NCBI RefSeq assembly: GCF_010727605.1
Contig: NZ_AP022568.1
Location: 4,712,001 to 4,776,000 of the forward strand
DNA: 64,000 bases
Direction of reading: 5' to 3'
From: Mycobacterium simiae
GTDB lineage: Bacteria > Actinomycetota > Actinomycetes > Mycobacteriales > Mycobacteriaceae
Positions 36,418 to 45,547 of this stretch are shown here, in pieces; positions within the stretch are counted from its first letter, which is position 1; the number at the start of each line of letters is the position of its first letter. The translations under genes and the position numbers were made by a program. The notes beneath the pieces were generated by a model that saw nothing but the letters and a program-made list of their open reading frames with translations, ran no database searches and had not been told where the DNA came from.

Positions 36418-36590
36418 ATGTTGCGGATCGACACCCACCATCATGCCTTCCTTTCGGAATATCGAAACCTGTTGCGCAAAGCGGGAATCGAAGAAGCCGG
36501 CGGACGTGAGGTAGCCGAGTGGAGCCCGAAGGGCTCAGCGCAGGCGATGTCCGAGCTGGCGGTGGGCTCCGACAGTTTCCGTGTCTGGGC
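36418..36590 (+). pseudogene. 5' remnant of an amidohydrolase-2 family gene
   Basis: From the ATG at 36418 the frame reads MLRIDTHHHAFLSEYRNLLR and EWSPKGSAQAMSELAVGSDS. This is the characteristic N-terminus of an amidohydrolase (aminocarboxymuconate or methylsalicylate decarboxylase-type), with the metal-binding His pair in DTHHH. Family homology stops after about 55 codons and the frame runs into Arg-rich antisense of dhmA. The enzyme should be about 320 residues, so over 80 percent is gone, apparently replaced by the dhmA 3' side. Confidence 0.65.
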
Positions 36591-36625
36591 ACGGCGCCGG
36601 GCTAAGCGCTCACCGCCGGCGGGTT

Positions 36626-37531
36626 TCAGAGCAGGGGCTTCATCCAGGACAGCACGCGTTCGGCCAACTCCGGTCCGCTGTCCTCCTGAATGAAATGGCT
36701 CGCCCTGATGCGGGCATGCGGCTGGTCGGCGGCCCCGGGGACGTGCCTGATCAGCGGGCGGTCGGCCTGCCCCAAAATCGGATCGCGCGCGCCGAAGATA
36801 GCCAGGAACGGTTTTTCCCACTGGCCCAACGCGTCCCATGCCGCTCGATTGGCCGGAACGGCCGGGTCGTCCGGAGAGATTGGCACCAATTGCGGGAATG
36901 CCCGCGCCGCGGCCTGATACGTCTTGTTCGGAAACGGCGCGTCGTAGCCGGCGCGCACTTTGGGCGGAACCCGGCGGACGGTTCCGGCCGCGACGATGCG
37001 CCCCGCGGGCAGCACAGGGGAGTATCGCGCAAAAGCTCGCCACGCCAAGAATCCGGGCGAGGGCCGCTGCTGGGCGGTGGGCAGAAAGCCGTTTGCGACC
37101 ACCACGCGCGCGATGCGGTCGCTCTGTTCGGCGGCGATGCGCAGACCGATCAGCGAGCCCCAGTCCTGGACGAACAGGGTGACGTCTCTCAGGCGGAGCC
37201 GCTCGAACCACGATGTCACCCACTCCACGTGCCGCAGGTAGCTGTAGTCCTCGATGCGGCTGGGTTTGTCCGAGCGCCCGAAACCAATCAGGTCCGGCGC
37301 AAGTACCCGGCTCCCGGCTTCAGCCAGCGGTGGGATCATCGTGCGGTAGAGGTAGCTCCAGGTGGGCTCGCCGTGCAGTAACACGATCGGCGGGCCGTCG
37401 GACGGTCCCTCGTCCAGGAAATGCATGCGGACAGGAGGGGAGTCGCTGGCTGCCACATCGATGTAATTCGCTACGAACGGATAGCCTTCCAAGTTTTCGA
37501 ATCGGGAGTCCGGGGTTCGCAGCACATCCAT
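36626..37531 (-). CDS. dhmA: Haloalkane dehalogenase
   Basis: The ATG at 37531 has a GGAGGAG ribosome-binding site, giving 301 residues. It is closely similar to the M. tuberculosis Rv2296 protein: [19 protein letters not shown] start, oxyanion segment [13 protein letters not shown], nucleophile Asp in VQDWGSLIG, acid Asp in FGARDPILG, and catalytic His in [11 protein letters not shown]. It hydrolytically removes halide from haloalkanes in the cytoplasm; the natural substrate is unknown. It neighbours the MalY-type aminotransferase as in M. tuberculosis. Confidence 0.93.
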   Translation of the reverse strand: MDVLRTPDSRFENLEGYPFVANYIDVAASDSPPVRMHFLDEGPSDGPPIVLLHGEPTWSYLYRTMIPPLAEAGSRVLAPDLIGFGRSDKPSRIEDYSYLRHVEWVTSWFERLRLRDVTLFVQDWGSLIGLRIAAEQSDRIARVVVANGFLPTAQQRPSPGFLAWRAFARYSPVLPAGRIVAAGTVRRVPPKVRAGYDAPFPNKTYQAAARAFPQLVPISPDDPAVPANRAAWDALGQWEKPFLAIFGARDPILGQADRPLIRHVPGAADQPHARIRASHFIQEDSGPELAERVLSWMKPLL

Positions 37532-37637
37532 ATTCAGCTCCTCCGGTGGACGGGCACCTGTGAAGCCTCTCTCCGCAAGGCGCCTTTCGTCCAGTGCGAG
37601 ATTCGTCGACAACAAGCCGGCAGGTCATTAAAGATAG

Positions 37638-38855
37638 CTAATTTGTGCTCTTACGTCGCGGGTTCGCAGCGAGTGCACGGCCCATGCGGGTGATCGCCTC
37701 GGTGAGAATGCCTTGGGAGGTGGCGAAGTTCAGCCGGACATAACCGGATCCGTTGGTGCCGAAAACGTGGCCGGAGCTCAGTGCGACGCGGGCCTGGTCG
37801 AGGAACCAGCGAGCCGGCCCGGACAGGTCGGACACCACCGCGAGACCGTCGGCGGCGTCTTCTTCGAAACCGAGTCGCCGGCAGTCGAGCCAGGCCAGGT
37901 AAGTGCCCTGCGGGTGTCGATAGGCGACTCCCGGAAGGTGTTGCGCCACCAGGTCACTCAGCAACACACGATTGGAATCCAGTCCCTGCAGCAGTGCGTC
38001 GAGCCAGTCGTCGGCGCTCCGGAACGCCTCCGCGTGCGCGATGACGCCGAGATGACTCGGCCCGTGACTGACCTCTTCGGGCAGGCGGTGCAGATCCACC
38101 GCCGCCGCGGGTCCGGCAATCGCCAGGGCGGCCTTGATGCCGGAAAGATTCCACGCCTTGGACGCCGACATCAGCGCGAACGCGTCCTCGGCCCCAGGGA
38201 CGCTGAGGTACGGGGTGAACCGCGATCCCGGCAACACCACGGGGGCGTGAATCTCGTCCGCCACCACTCGCACCCGAGACCGCCGCGCGCGCTCGGCGAC
38301 GCCGCGCAATTCCGCTGCGGTGTGCACCGTTCCCGTCGGGTTATGCGGATTGCACAGCAAGTAGGCGACCCGTCGGCTCGACGCGCGGGCGCGGACGAAC
38401 GTTTCCTCCAACGCGTCCAGCGCGATTCTTCCCTCGGCGTCGAGCGGCGCCTCCACGATCCGGCGCCCGGAGTGCGTGACGAACGCGTAGAACGGCGCGT
38501 ATACCGGCGGGTTGACGACGACCGCGTCGCCGGCCTCGGTGATAAGACGCAAGACCTCGACGATGCCGAGCATGACGTCGGGAACGATTGCGGTGCGACT
38601 TACTTCGACGTCGTGCCATTGCCAACGGCGGGAAGCGAATTCGCTGACCGCCTCGGCGAGCGCGGTGCCTGACGGATAGCCGGTGTCGCCGATGTCGATC
38701 GCGGCCCGCAGTGCCTCGGCGACGGTGGGCGGCAGGTTGACGTCCATCTCGGCGACCCACAACGGCAACACATCGGCGGGATGCGCGCGCCACTTCATGC
38801 TGGTGCGGCGCCGCAGCTGTGGCAGAGTCAGTTCATCGAGGGGATTAACCGTCAC
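37638..38855 (-). CDS. MalY/PatB-type PLP aminotransferase (cystathionine beta-lyase-like)
   Basis: The 405 residues start at GTG 38855. Features of fold-type I PLP enzymes of the MalY/PatB branch are [15 protein letters not shown] near the N-terminus, [38 protein letters not shown], and the PLP-binding Lys in [17 protein letters not shown]. The family cleaves C-S bonds of cystathionine. It corresponds to Rv2294 of M. tuberculosis by content and position next to dhmA. Confidence 0.9.
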   Translation of the reverse strand: MTVNPLDELTLPQLRRRTSMKWRAHPADVLPLWVAEMDVNLPPTVAEALRAAIDIGDTGYPSGTALAEAVSEFASRRWQWHDVEVSRTAIVPDVMLGIVEVLRLITEAGDAVVVNPPVYAPFYAFVTHSGRRIVEAPLDAEGRIALDALEETFVRARASSRRVAYLLCNPHNPTGTVHTAAELRGVAERARRSRVRVVADEIHAPVVLPGSRFTPYLSVPGAEDAFALMSASKAWNLSGIKAALAIAGPAAAVDLHRLPEEVSHGPSHLGVIAHAEAFRSADDWLDALLQGLDSNRVLLSDLVAQHLPGVAYRHPQGTYLAWLDCRRLGFEEDAADGLAVVSDLSGPARWFLDQARVALSSGHVFGTNGSGYVRLNFATSQGILTEAITRMGRALAANPRRKSTN

Positions 38856-38878
38856 GCCCGCAGAGTAGCCGGGGCGAC

Positions 38879-39976
38879 CTACCCGCCGACAAACGCATTT
38901 TGCGGGATCGTCAGGGGCAGGTCGACCGAGCTCAACAGCCCGGGCGGCGCAGCAACGACATACGGCACCGCGTTGACGACGCGCATCGCGGTGGCGACCA
39001 TCGCGCCCGCTCCGGACGTCATGCCCCCGACGCCGGCCCGCTGCGGATCCTTCAGCGTGGCCGCCAGCGTGCAGTCGATGTCGGGATCGCCACTGATCAG
39101 TATCCGGTAGGACAGATCGCCGATGCCGGTCGGCCAGTCCGGGGCGACGTCATGCGCGAGCCGGGTGACGTGCTCGATGACGATGGCTTCGCGGCCGTCA
39201 ACCACGCCCGTCGCCCGCATGCGCAGCGCTCCGCAGCTGCCGGCCTCGACGGTACCCATCGCGACCTCGAGCGTCCGGTTGGTGACCGCGCGGTCGAAGA
39301 ATTCGCGCACCTCCTGGACTTCGACGCCCAGCGCGTCGCCGATCAGCCGAATCTGGCCCTGCCATTCACCGGCGATCGCCCCCGGGAAGCCGATCCATGG
39401 TTGATAGTCGAGCGGCCGGCCGAAACCCAATGCGTCACTCATGATGTCGGGCACACCGTAGTCGTCGTACAGGCCGATCTCGTAGGCGTGAATCTTCTCG
39501 ATCGTCGAGGACTGGGTGGACAGCACCAGCGGCAGGTAGTCGGCGGCGAAGCCCGGCTCGATCCCGGACGCCTACAGCGACACCTGACCCTGCTTGGCCG
39601 CGGCGGCGAGTTGGTCGCGCCACTGCGCGGGTTCGTAGGCGTAGGGATTGACCAGTCGGGTGGTGCTGGTCGTCACGACGTTGATACCGGCTTCCAGCAG
39701 CCGGACGTAATCGGGGATGGCCAGGGCGTCGCGTTCCGGCCCACTGGCGGCATAGACCACGCAGTCCGGCTTGAGGGCGATCAGCGCGTCGGCGTCGTTG
39801 GTGGCTTGCAGGCCGATCGGCTCACCGTTGGCCAGCTCCCCGGCGTCCTTGCCGTCCTTGTCCGGGGAGTGCACCCACACCCCGGCCAGCTCCAGATTGG
39901 GGCGGCGGTGGATGGCGCGGATGGCGATCGAACCGATGCCACCGGTTGCCCATACCACTACGCGATGCGTTGTCAT
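38879..39976 (-). pseudogene. NAD(P)-binding dihydrodipicolinate reductase-like dehydrogenase interrupted by one amber codon
   Basis: Two open stretches, 39976-39575 and 39571-38879, are in the same frame and separated only by TAG at 39572-39574 (plus-strand CTA). The first encodes the Rossmann start VVVWATGGIGSIAIRAI and ends QGQVSL. Right after the stop come ASGIEPGFAADYLPLVLS and a complete C-terminal domain ending NAFVGG. Read through, it is 365 residues, standard for mycobacterial DapB-like / 2,4-diaminopentanoate dehydrogenase-like proteins. A Tyr codon TAC changed to TAG fits the context (SLYASGIEPG). It is a recent pseudogene, a sequencing error, or a gene with readthrough. Confidence 0.85.
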
Positions 39977-40432
39977 CGTGGCTCTCCTCCGTCGCCGACG
40001 TGATGAAAGCTGAGGCGGCCGTTGCCGTTACGTGTGAAGTCGCCCAACGTTCGATTCGGAAGCTACAACCGCGGGGGCGCCCGGTCAAGGGTTTAAGAAA
40101 GTAAGCACTATCCTCGTGAACAAATTTTAGGTTAGTTTCGCGTTGCCACTCAGGACGGGGCACCTTGGCAGGACCCCGAGGTCGGGCGGCGCGGTAACCG
40201 GCGGCGCCGGACTGGCATACGTCGGCATCCGCGGCCACGTACCGGGTCGACATCGAGCGCGATCGCGACATCCATTGCGAGGTGACCCTCGGCGCGGCGG
40301 TGGGCCACGCGGCCCGTCGAGTGCCGCGATGACCTGCACGAGCTCACCGGACATTCCGACCACCCTGCCGCGTTACGTGTTTGACCGGAGGTGTAACGTA
40401 CGCCGCAAAGTTTGGGCCAGCTAGGAGCTTGC
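39977..40432. other. 456-bp divergent intergenic region
   Basis: No convincing gene was seen. An AT-rich stretch at 40090-40140 (GGTTTAAGAAAGTAAG and AAATTTTAGGTTAG) is probably promoter or operator DNA. The 40200-40400 part has weakly coding-like plus-strand sequence (VDIERDRDIHCEVTLGAA) without start or continuation and may be a decayed gene. A ribosome-binding site AGGAG precedes the next gene. Confidence 0.35.
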
Positions 40433-41407
40433 GTGTACACACTGCGCTTCGACATGCGCGATCCCGAATGGGCAGCGCCCCCAACCGATCTGTACGCCGC
40501 GGCACCCGAGATGTGCGCCTGGGCTGAAGAGCACGGCGGTCTGGCCGCCGTGCTGTGCGAGCACCACGGCTCCGAGGACGGCTACCTGCCGTCGCCGTTC
40601 CTGCTGGCGGCGGCAGTCGCAGCCCGGACACAGCGCCTGGCGTTGAGCCTGATTCTGATACTGCCGTTCTACGAGACCGTGCGGCTCGCCGAAGACATGG
40701 CGGTCCTCGACATCCTCAGCAATGGGCGGGCGTCCTACATCCTGGCGTTGGGCTACCGGCCCGAGGAGTTTGAACACTTCGGGGTGTCGATAAAGACCCG
40801 AGGTCGCCTCTGCGACGAGAAACTCGCGCTGTTACGGCGACTGCTCGCCGGTGAGACCGTGGTCGAAGACGGGCGCCAGATACGCGTGACGCCGCGCCCG
40901 CTGACCGCCGGCGGACCGGGACTGATGTGGGGCGGCGGGACGGTCGCTGCGGCTCGTCGGGCCGGCAGGTACGGGCTGGGCATGTTGGGCAACGCCAACG
41001 CTCCGGGCATGCAGGAGGCTTACGAAGAGGCCTGCCGCGAGCATGGGCACCAGCCCGGGCCGACCATGTTTCCCACCCGGGATACCCCTTCGGTCGTGTT
41101 CGTCGCCGACGACGTCGACCGGGCCTGGAAGGAGCTCGGCGATCATCTGCTGCACGACGTGCGTACCTATGCGGCATGGAATCCCGGGGATGAGACAACG
41201 GCCGGCTTCTCGCATGTGAACACCGTCGACGAGCTACGTGACACGGGCACGTCGCACGTCATTATCTCTGTGCCAGAAGCAGTTTCGAGGGTACGCGCGG
41301 GACAGATACTCAACCTCTCGCCACTATGCGGCGGGCTGCCGCCGGAGATCGCGTGGCCGTATCTGCGGCGCGTCGGCGAGGTGGTGCTACCCGAGGCGCG
41401 CGGGTGA
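40433..41407 (+). CDS. LLM-class flavin/F420-dependent oxidoreductase
   Basis: The GTG at 40433 follows TAGGAGC at good spacing and gives 324 residues; a TTG at 40412 is the alternative. Luciferase-like barrel features are LAAVLCEHHGSEDGYLPSPF, TQRLALSLILILPFYETVRLAEDMAVLD, LSNGRASYILALGYRPEEFEHFGV, and RPLTAGGPGLMWGGG. In mycobacteria such proteins usually use F420H2 or FMN; the substrate is unknown. It is divergent from the interrupted dehydrogenase gene. Confidence 0.87.
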   Translation: MYTLRFDMRDPEWAAPPTDLYAAAPEMCAWAEEHGGLAAVLCEHHGSEDGYLPSPFLLAAAVAARTQRLALSLILILPFYETVRLAEDMAVLDILSNGRASYILALGYRPEEFEHFGVSIKTRGRLCDEKLALLRRLLAGETVVEDGRQIRVTPRPLTAGGPGLMWGGGTVAAARRAGRYGLGMLGNANAPGMQEAYEEACREHGHQPGPTMFPTRDTPSVVFVADDVDRAWKELGDHLLHDVRTYAAWNPGDETTAGFSHVNTVDELRDTGTSHVIISVPEAVSRVRAGQILNLSPLCGGLPPEIAWPYLRRVGEVVLPEARG

Positions 41408-41420
41408 AAGCAGTCGGTCC

Positions 41421-42206
41421 CTACTTGGGTTGGTTCGGCACGCCGGGGTAGAGCTGCTCCGTCGGGCCTGCGGTCACCCAGCCGCCCAGCTTCGTGACCA
41501 GGTGCGGCGCGAAGACCGAGCCATACACCAGGTGCCCGATGACGATGACGGCCGCGCCGGACAGCGCCGATGACTGCAGCCGGGTCTTCGATCTCTTGTC
41601 GGCCCACATGTCGATCACGTTGCGTCCCGCGGCGTCGGTGCGTCCGAGCAGATAGGTGAACACCATCATCTGGATGCCCATGGCGAGCGAGTCGTAGAGC
41701 GGGTACTGGTTCCTGGTGCCCTCAAAGATCGCGAGGCCGGGGATCACGTAGCCGTAGTAGAAGTTGCCGAGCTGGGCGCCGGTGAACGCGTTGAAGAACA
41801 GCGCCCAGCAGAAGCCGACCGCGAGGCCGACCACCAGGAGGGTAATTGGCCTGCGCCAGTTGAATTTTGCGCTAAGCCAGCGGCCCAGGGCGGCGCCTAG
41901 CAGGGCGGGGATCGTGAAGTAGGACACGTAGCCGAGCGGCACCGACGATGGCAACCCGCCCCAGGTGAGGTTCAGGGGCCACCACGACGGCATGCGCGGT
42001 AGTGCGGGCGGAAACTGTGCATACATCGCCCAGTCGTACGGGGACTCGATCCACGAGAACGAAATAGCTGAGATGGCAAGCAGTAACAGCGGGTGGATGC
42101 GCCGGCGACGGTAGCTCAGATAGGTCCCGATCGCCAGGAACAGGATGCTGCTGGCGTAGGCGAAGTACATCGCCCCGGCCAGCGCGGGCGTCATCTGGGT
42201 GTTCAC
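41421..42206 (-). CDS. AveC-like spirocyclase-family membrane protein
   Basis: The 261 residues have about seven hydrophobic helices. Features of the AveC family appear: FSWIESPYDWAMYAQFPP, WGGLPSSVPLGYVSYFTIPALLGA and LFFNAFTGAQLGNFYYGYVIPGL. AveC is known from avermectin biosynthesis (spiroketal step); mycobacterial members have no known product. The GTG start at 42206 overlaps the TGA of the 38-codon gene upstream (GTGA), implying coupled translation. On the other side of the operator region are a TetR gene and a P450 gene. Confidence 0.8.
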   Translation of the reverse strand: MNTQMTPALAGAMYFAYASSILFLAIGTYLSYRRRRIHPLLLLAISAISFSWIESPYDWAMYAQFPPALPRMPSWWPLNLTWGGLPSSVPLGYVSYFTIPALLGAALGRWLSAKFNWRRPITLLVVGLAVGFCWALFFNAFTGAQLGNFYYGYVIPGLAIFEGTRNQYPLYDSLAMGIQMMVFTYLLGRTDAAGRNVIDMWADKRSKTRLQSSALSGAAVIVIGHLVYGSVFAPHLVTKLGGWVTAGPTEQLYPGVPNQPK

Positions 42207-42319
42207 CGGCGGCCCTGTTCGCCCGGCGCGCGTCGTGCCTCGGGATCGAAGCGGAGTACCAGCGCGAATATCAAGGCGATCAGGCCTAACAGCGAACCCA
42301 GCATGATGACAGCGCCCAT
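42203..42319 (-). CDS. 38-residue single-span membrane peptide, coupled to the AveC-like gene
   Basis: ATG at 42319 to TGA at 42203, too short for most gene callers. The translation begins MGAVIMLGSLLGLIALIFAL, a clean transmembrane helix, followed by VLRFDPEARRAPGEQGRR, a charged tail that favours an inside orientation of the C-terminus. AAAGGGTG precedes the ATG, and its stop overlaps the next start as GTGA. It is probably a small subunit or assembly partner of the AveC-like protein. Confidence 0.68.
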   Translation of the reverse strand: MGAVIMLGSLLGLIALIFALVLRFDPEARRAPGEQGRR

Positions 42320-42352
42320 GGTGTCACCCTTTCGACGAATCTTTTCGTAAGG

Positions 42353-42390
42353 TAGTGGATACTATCCTTTGGAGATAGTGGATACTATCC
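42353..42390. promoter_or_regulatory. Duplicated palindromic operator, probable TetR site
   Basis: TAGTGGATACTATCC occurs twice, at 42353-42367 and 42376-42390, exactly 23 bp apart. Each copy contains the odd perfect palindrome GGATACTATCC (42357-42367 and 42380-42390). The pair lies between the divergent AveC-like/small-peptide unit and the tetR-P450 unit. Two in-phase dimer sites suit cooperative TetR binding and control of both directions. Confidence 0.75.
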
Positions 42391-42421
42391 CCAAGGCGGG
42401 ACGGTTCGACAGGAGTGGACA

Positions 42422-43075
42422 ATGGTGGCCCAGCGTGCGACGAAGCGGCCGATTCCCGCGACGGCGGCGCGTCGGCCGCGCGGGGAGCCGCGCCGGCTGT
42501 TGCTCGACGCGGCCCGTGCGCTTTTTGCCGGCCAGGACTATCGCAGCACCACGACGCGGGAAATCGCGCAGGCCGCCGGCGTCACTGAACACCTGCTGTT
42601 CCGACACTTCGGGTCCAAGGCCGCGCTATTCCGCGAGGCACTCGTGGTGCCCTTCGTCAGCTTCGTCGACGACTTCGGCCGGACGTGGCAGTCGGTGGTG
42701 CCTGAGGAGACCGACGAGCGGGAGTTGACCCGGCTTTTCGTATCGCGGCTCTACGACGTGTTCGTCGAACATCAGGGGCTGCTGTTGACGCTGATGGCCG
42801 CTGACAATCTGTCCGACGAGGAGAAGACCGATGCCGGCATCGCGGAGGTGCGCCGGGCGGTGACGGTGCTCGGCCAGATCAGCGTAGAGGGCATGCAATT
42901 GCGGGGCCTGCGGTCCGACCACCCGGACCTTCCCGCCCACTCGACGGTGTCGATGATCGCGGGAATGGCCGCCTTCCGCTCGACCTACTTCGGAAACAAC
43001 CCGCCGCCTCGGGACGTGATCGTTGAGGAACTCGTTCAAGCGCTTCTGCACGGCTTCTTGCACCGCAACGACTGA
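42422..43075 (+). CDS. TetR-family regulator, adjacent to P450
   Basis: The 217 residues have a Pro/Arg-rich N-terminal arm, then RRLLLDAARALFAGQDYRST and TREIAQAAGVTEHLLFRHFG, a TetR helix-turn-helix with an unusual LLFRHFG recognition end. The C-terminal ligand domain is helical and shared with other mycobacterial regulators near AveC-like genes. The operator pair lies 32 bp upstream of its start. It is followed after 15 bp by the P450 gene, so the two are probably co-transcribed and autoregulated. Confidence 0.88.
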   Translation: MVAQRATKRPIPATAARRPRGEPRRLLLDAARALFAGQDYRSTTTREIAQAAGVTEHLLFRHFGSKAALFREALVVPFVSFVDDFGRTWQSVVPEETDERELTRLFVSRLYDVFVEHQGLLLTLMAADNLSDEEKTDAGIAEVRRAVTVLGQISVEGMQLRGLRSDHPDLPAHSTVSMIAGMAAFRSTYFGNNPPPRDVIVEELVQALLHGFLHRND

Positions 43076-43090
43076 GTTAGGGATCTGACC

Positions 43091-44302
43091 GTGACTAGCC
43101 CCAAGACCAGCCCCAGCGTTGAATTGTATTACGACCCATTCGATGTCGAGATCGATTCGAACCCGTATCCGGTGTGGAAGCGGATGCGCGACGAAGCACC
43201 GCTGTACCACAACGAGAAGTACAACTTCTACGCGCTGAGCCGTTACCGGGACGTGGTGCGCGAGCTGCCAAACTGGGAAACCTACCGCTCCGGTCGCGGT
43301 ACCACCGCCGACATCTTGTTCGCGAATATCGAAGTACCGCCGGGCATTCTGCTCTTCGAGGATCCTCCGCTGCACGACCTGCACCGCAAGCTGCTGTCCC
43401 GCGTCTTCACCCCGCGGCGCATGCTCGCCGTGGAGTCGTTGGTGCGCGGTTTCTGTGTACGCGAGCTCGACCCGCTGGTGGGCGAGCCTGGGTTCGATTT
43501 CATCGCGGACCTCGGCGCGATGATGCCGATGCGAACCATCGGCTATCTGCTGGGCATCCCCGAAGCGGACCAGGAAAAGATCCGCGACCGCAGCGTGGCC
43601 AACATCGAATTGTCCGAGGGCGCCAACCCGGCCGAGGTGGACGCAAACGTGTTCGCCAATACCATCGCGCTGTTTGCCGAGTACATCGAATGGCGAGCCA
43701 GCCATCCCTCCGACGACTTGATGACCGAGCTGTTGCGGGCGGAAATCGACGAACCCGATGGCACGCGTCGGCCCCTGTCGCGGACCGAGGTGCTGTCCTA
43801 CACCGCGATGATCGCCGGTGCCGGCAACGAAACCACCGCTCGGTTGATCGGTTTTATGGGGCAGCTGCTGTCGGATCATCCCGATCAGCGCCGCGAGCTG
43901 GTCGCGGACCCGTCGCTGATCTCGGGCGCGATCGAAGAGACGCTGCGCTACGAACCGCCCTCGCCTGTGCAGGCGCGTTACGTCGCACGCGATGCCGAGC
44001 ACTACGGCCAGGTGGTCCCGGAGGGCTCATTCATGCTGTTGCTCAACGCCTCGGCGAACCGCGACGAAACTCAGCTCCCCGACCCCGACCGCTACGACAT
44101 CCACCGTCGCGGTAGCCATCTCAGTTTCGGGCAGGGCCTGCACTTCTGCCTGGGGTCAGCGCTGGCCCGAATGGAGGCGCGGGTGGCCTTCGAGGAGGTA
44201 CTCAAACGCTGGCCGGACTGGGAAGTGGACTATGCCAATGCCCGACGCGCGCATACCGCGAGCGTGCGCGGGTGGGCCCGGCTGCCGGTGGTAGTGGGGT
44301 AG
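43091..44302 (+). CDS. Cytochrome P450
   Basis: The 403 residues are of standard length for a soluble bacterial P450. The I-helix is MIAGAGNETTARLIGF, with the acidic/alcohol pair replaced by GNET. The ExxR of helix K is EETLR and the heme-Cys loop is LSFGQGLHFCLGSALARME. It needs ferredoxin and reductase partners, neither of which is encoded here. The substrate is unknown; the shared control region with the AveC-like protein suggests a lipid or polyketide. The CYP family cannot be assigned by eye. Confidence 0.95.
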   Translation: MTSPKTSPSVELYYDPFDVEIDSNPYPVWKRMRDEAPLYHNEKYNFYALSRYRDVVRELPNWETYRSGRGTTADILFANIEVPPGILLFEDPPLHDLHRKLLSRVFTPRRMLAVESLVRGFCVRELDPLVGEPGFDFIADLGAMMPMRTIGYLLGIPEADQEKIRDRSVANIELSEGANPAEVDANVFANTIALFAEYIEWRASHPSDDLMTELLRAEIDEPDGTRRPLSRTEVLSYTAMIAGAGNETTARLIGFMGQLLSDHPDQRRELVADPSLISGAIEETLRYEPPSPVQARYVARDAEHYGQVVPEGSFMLLLNASANRDETQLPDPDRYDIHRRGSHLSFGQGLHFCLGSALARMEARVAFEEVLKRWPDWEVDYANARRAHTASVRGWARLPVVVG

Positions 44303-44310
44303 ACCCGGCC

Positions 44311-45525
44311 TCACACTCGGGCCGGTCGCAACATGCCCGAGGCGACGACGGCGAACGCCATCCACCCTGCCGCGTAGCAGAACGCAATCGCGGGCGAGGC
44401 CACGGTGTAGAGCACACCGGCGACGACGGTCGCCAGCACATCACCGGCCGCCTGCACCGCGCCCAGCACACCGAACCCGCTGCCTCGCAACCGATCCGGA
44501 AGCAGCTGCGACACCACGGCGGACTGCGTCGGTTCGGCAAGTCCGATGCCCGCGCCGGCGAGGGCGAAGCCCAACGCGATGACGGGGGGACTGTGGACCC
44601 CGGCGGCGAACACCAGATAACCGAGCACATAGACGACCGCGCCGGTTGCGAAGACGGCACGCGGCCCCGCGCGGTCATACCAGCGTCCCGCGGCCACCGA
44701 GGCCCCCGTCGCCACCACGTTGTGGCCGGCATAGATCAGGATCGCCAGCGAAGTCGCCGCCGTCGCGGTGCGTTGCGGGGAGGTCAGCAGTTGGGTCGAG
44801 CGCAGAATCAGCAATGTCGTTGCCACGTTGCCGAATTCGAACAGCGCCACGGGCAGCAGTGCCCTGAGCATCCCAGCGTCACGCAGCGCGCCGAAGTCGA
44901 ATCGCCGCCGCCGCGCGGCATCCACGGGTGGGCGGTGCTGCCGCGCCTGGCGGGCGGCCACCAGGATAGCCACCGCCGCGAAAATCCCCGGTAACGCGGC
45001 CAGACACAGGGCGGGGCGGATTCCGACCGACGCCACCAGTCCGGCCGCCAGCAGGGGGCCAACCACCGCGCCGAGGTTGTCGCCGGCGCGTTCCAGACCG
45101 AATGTCCTGCCTCGCGCCCATTCTGGGCTCAAGGAGGCCAGCAACGAGTCGCGCGCCGGTGATCGCAGGCCGCGGGACATCCACGCGATGGCGCGCAGGA
45201 ACCCGGCTTGCCACACGGTGGCCGCGACGCCGACGGCTCCGGTCGCCAGCGCCGTCGCCAGGTACCCGCCGGACGCGATCCGCCCGCGGCGCTCGGGATC
45301 GTTGGCCAGCGGTCCGCCCACCAGTTTCATCACGCCGATCAGGGCGTCGCTGACGCCGTCCACCACCCCGAGCGCGGCGGCCGAAGCCCCCAACGTGCCG
45401 GTGAGGAAGGTGGGTAACACCGACGTGGTGACCTCGTGGCTGGCATCGGAGAAGAAGCTCGTCGCCGCGACCGCACCGACACCCGGTGTCAGCCAGCTGG
45501 TGTGGTCATCGGCATCGGTGGTCAT
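44311..45525 (-). CDS. MFS transporter
   Basis: The ATG at 45525 (MTTDADDHTSWLTPGVGAVA) gives 404 residues; the frame's extension to 45861 is antisense to the neighbouring hydrolase and not part of the protein. About 12 helices are present, with RGLRSPARDSLLASLSPEWARGRTFGLERAGD around TM4-5, typical of a drug-efflux-like MFS subgroup. It converges on the P450 gene with 8 bp between, so it is not in the same transcript. Confidence 0.85.
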   Translation of the reverse strand: MTTDADDHTSWLTPGVGAVAATSFFSDASHEVTTSVLPTFLTGTLGASAAALGVVDGVSDALIGVMKLVGGPLANDPERRGRIASGGYLATALATGAVGVAATVWQAGFLRAIAWMSRGLRSPARDSLLASLSPEWARGRTFGLERAGDNLGAVVGPLLAAGLVASVGIRPALCLAALPGIFAAVAILVAARQARQHRPPVDAARRRRFDFGALRDAGMLRALLPVALFEFGNVATTLLILRSTQLLTSPQRTATAATSLAILIYAGHNVVATGASVAAGRWYDRAGPRAVFATGAVVYVLGYLVFAAGVHSPPVIALGFALAGAGIGLAEPTQSAVVSQLLPDRLRGSGFGVLGAVQAAGDVLATVVAGVLYTVASPAIAFCYAAGWMAFAVVASGMLRPARV

Positions 45526-45547
45526 GAAAGACGTTCTACGGCAATGA

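Noticed and set aside
42626..44002. 458-codon minus-strand frame
   Set aside because: Antisense to tetR and P450; the P450 frame has the heme and ExxR motifs.
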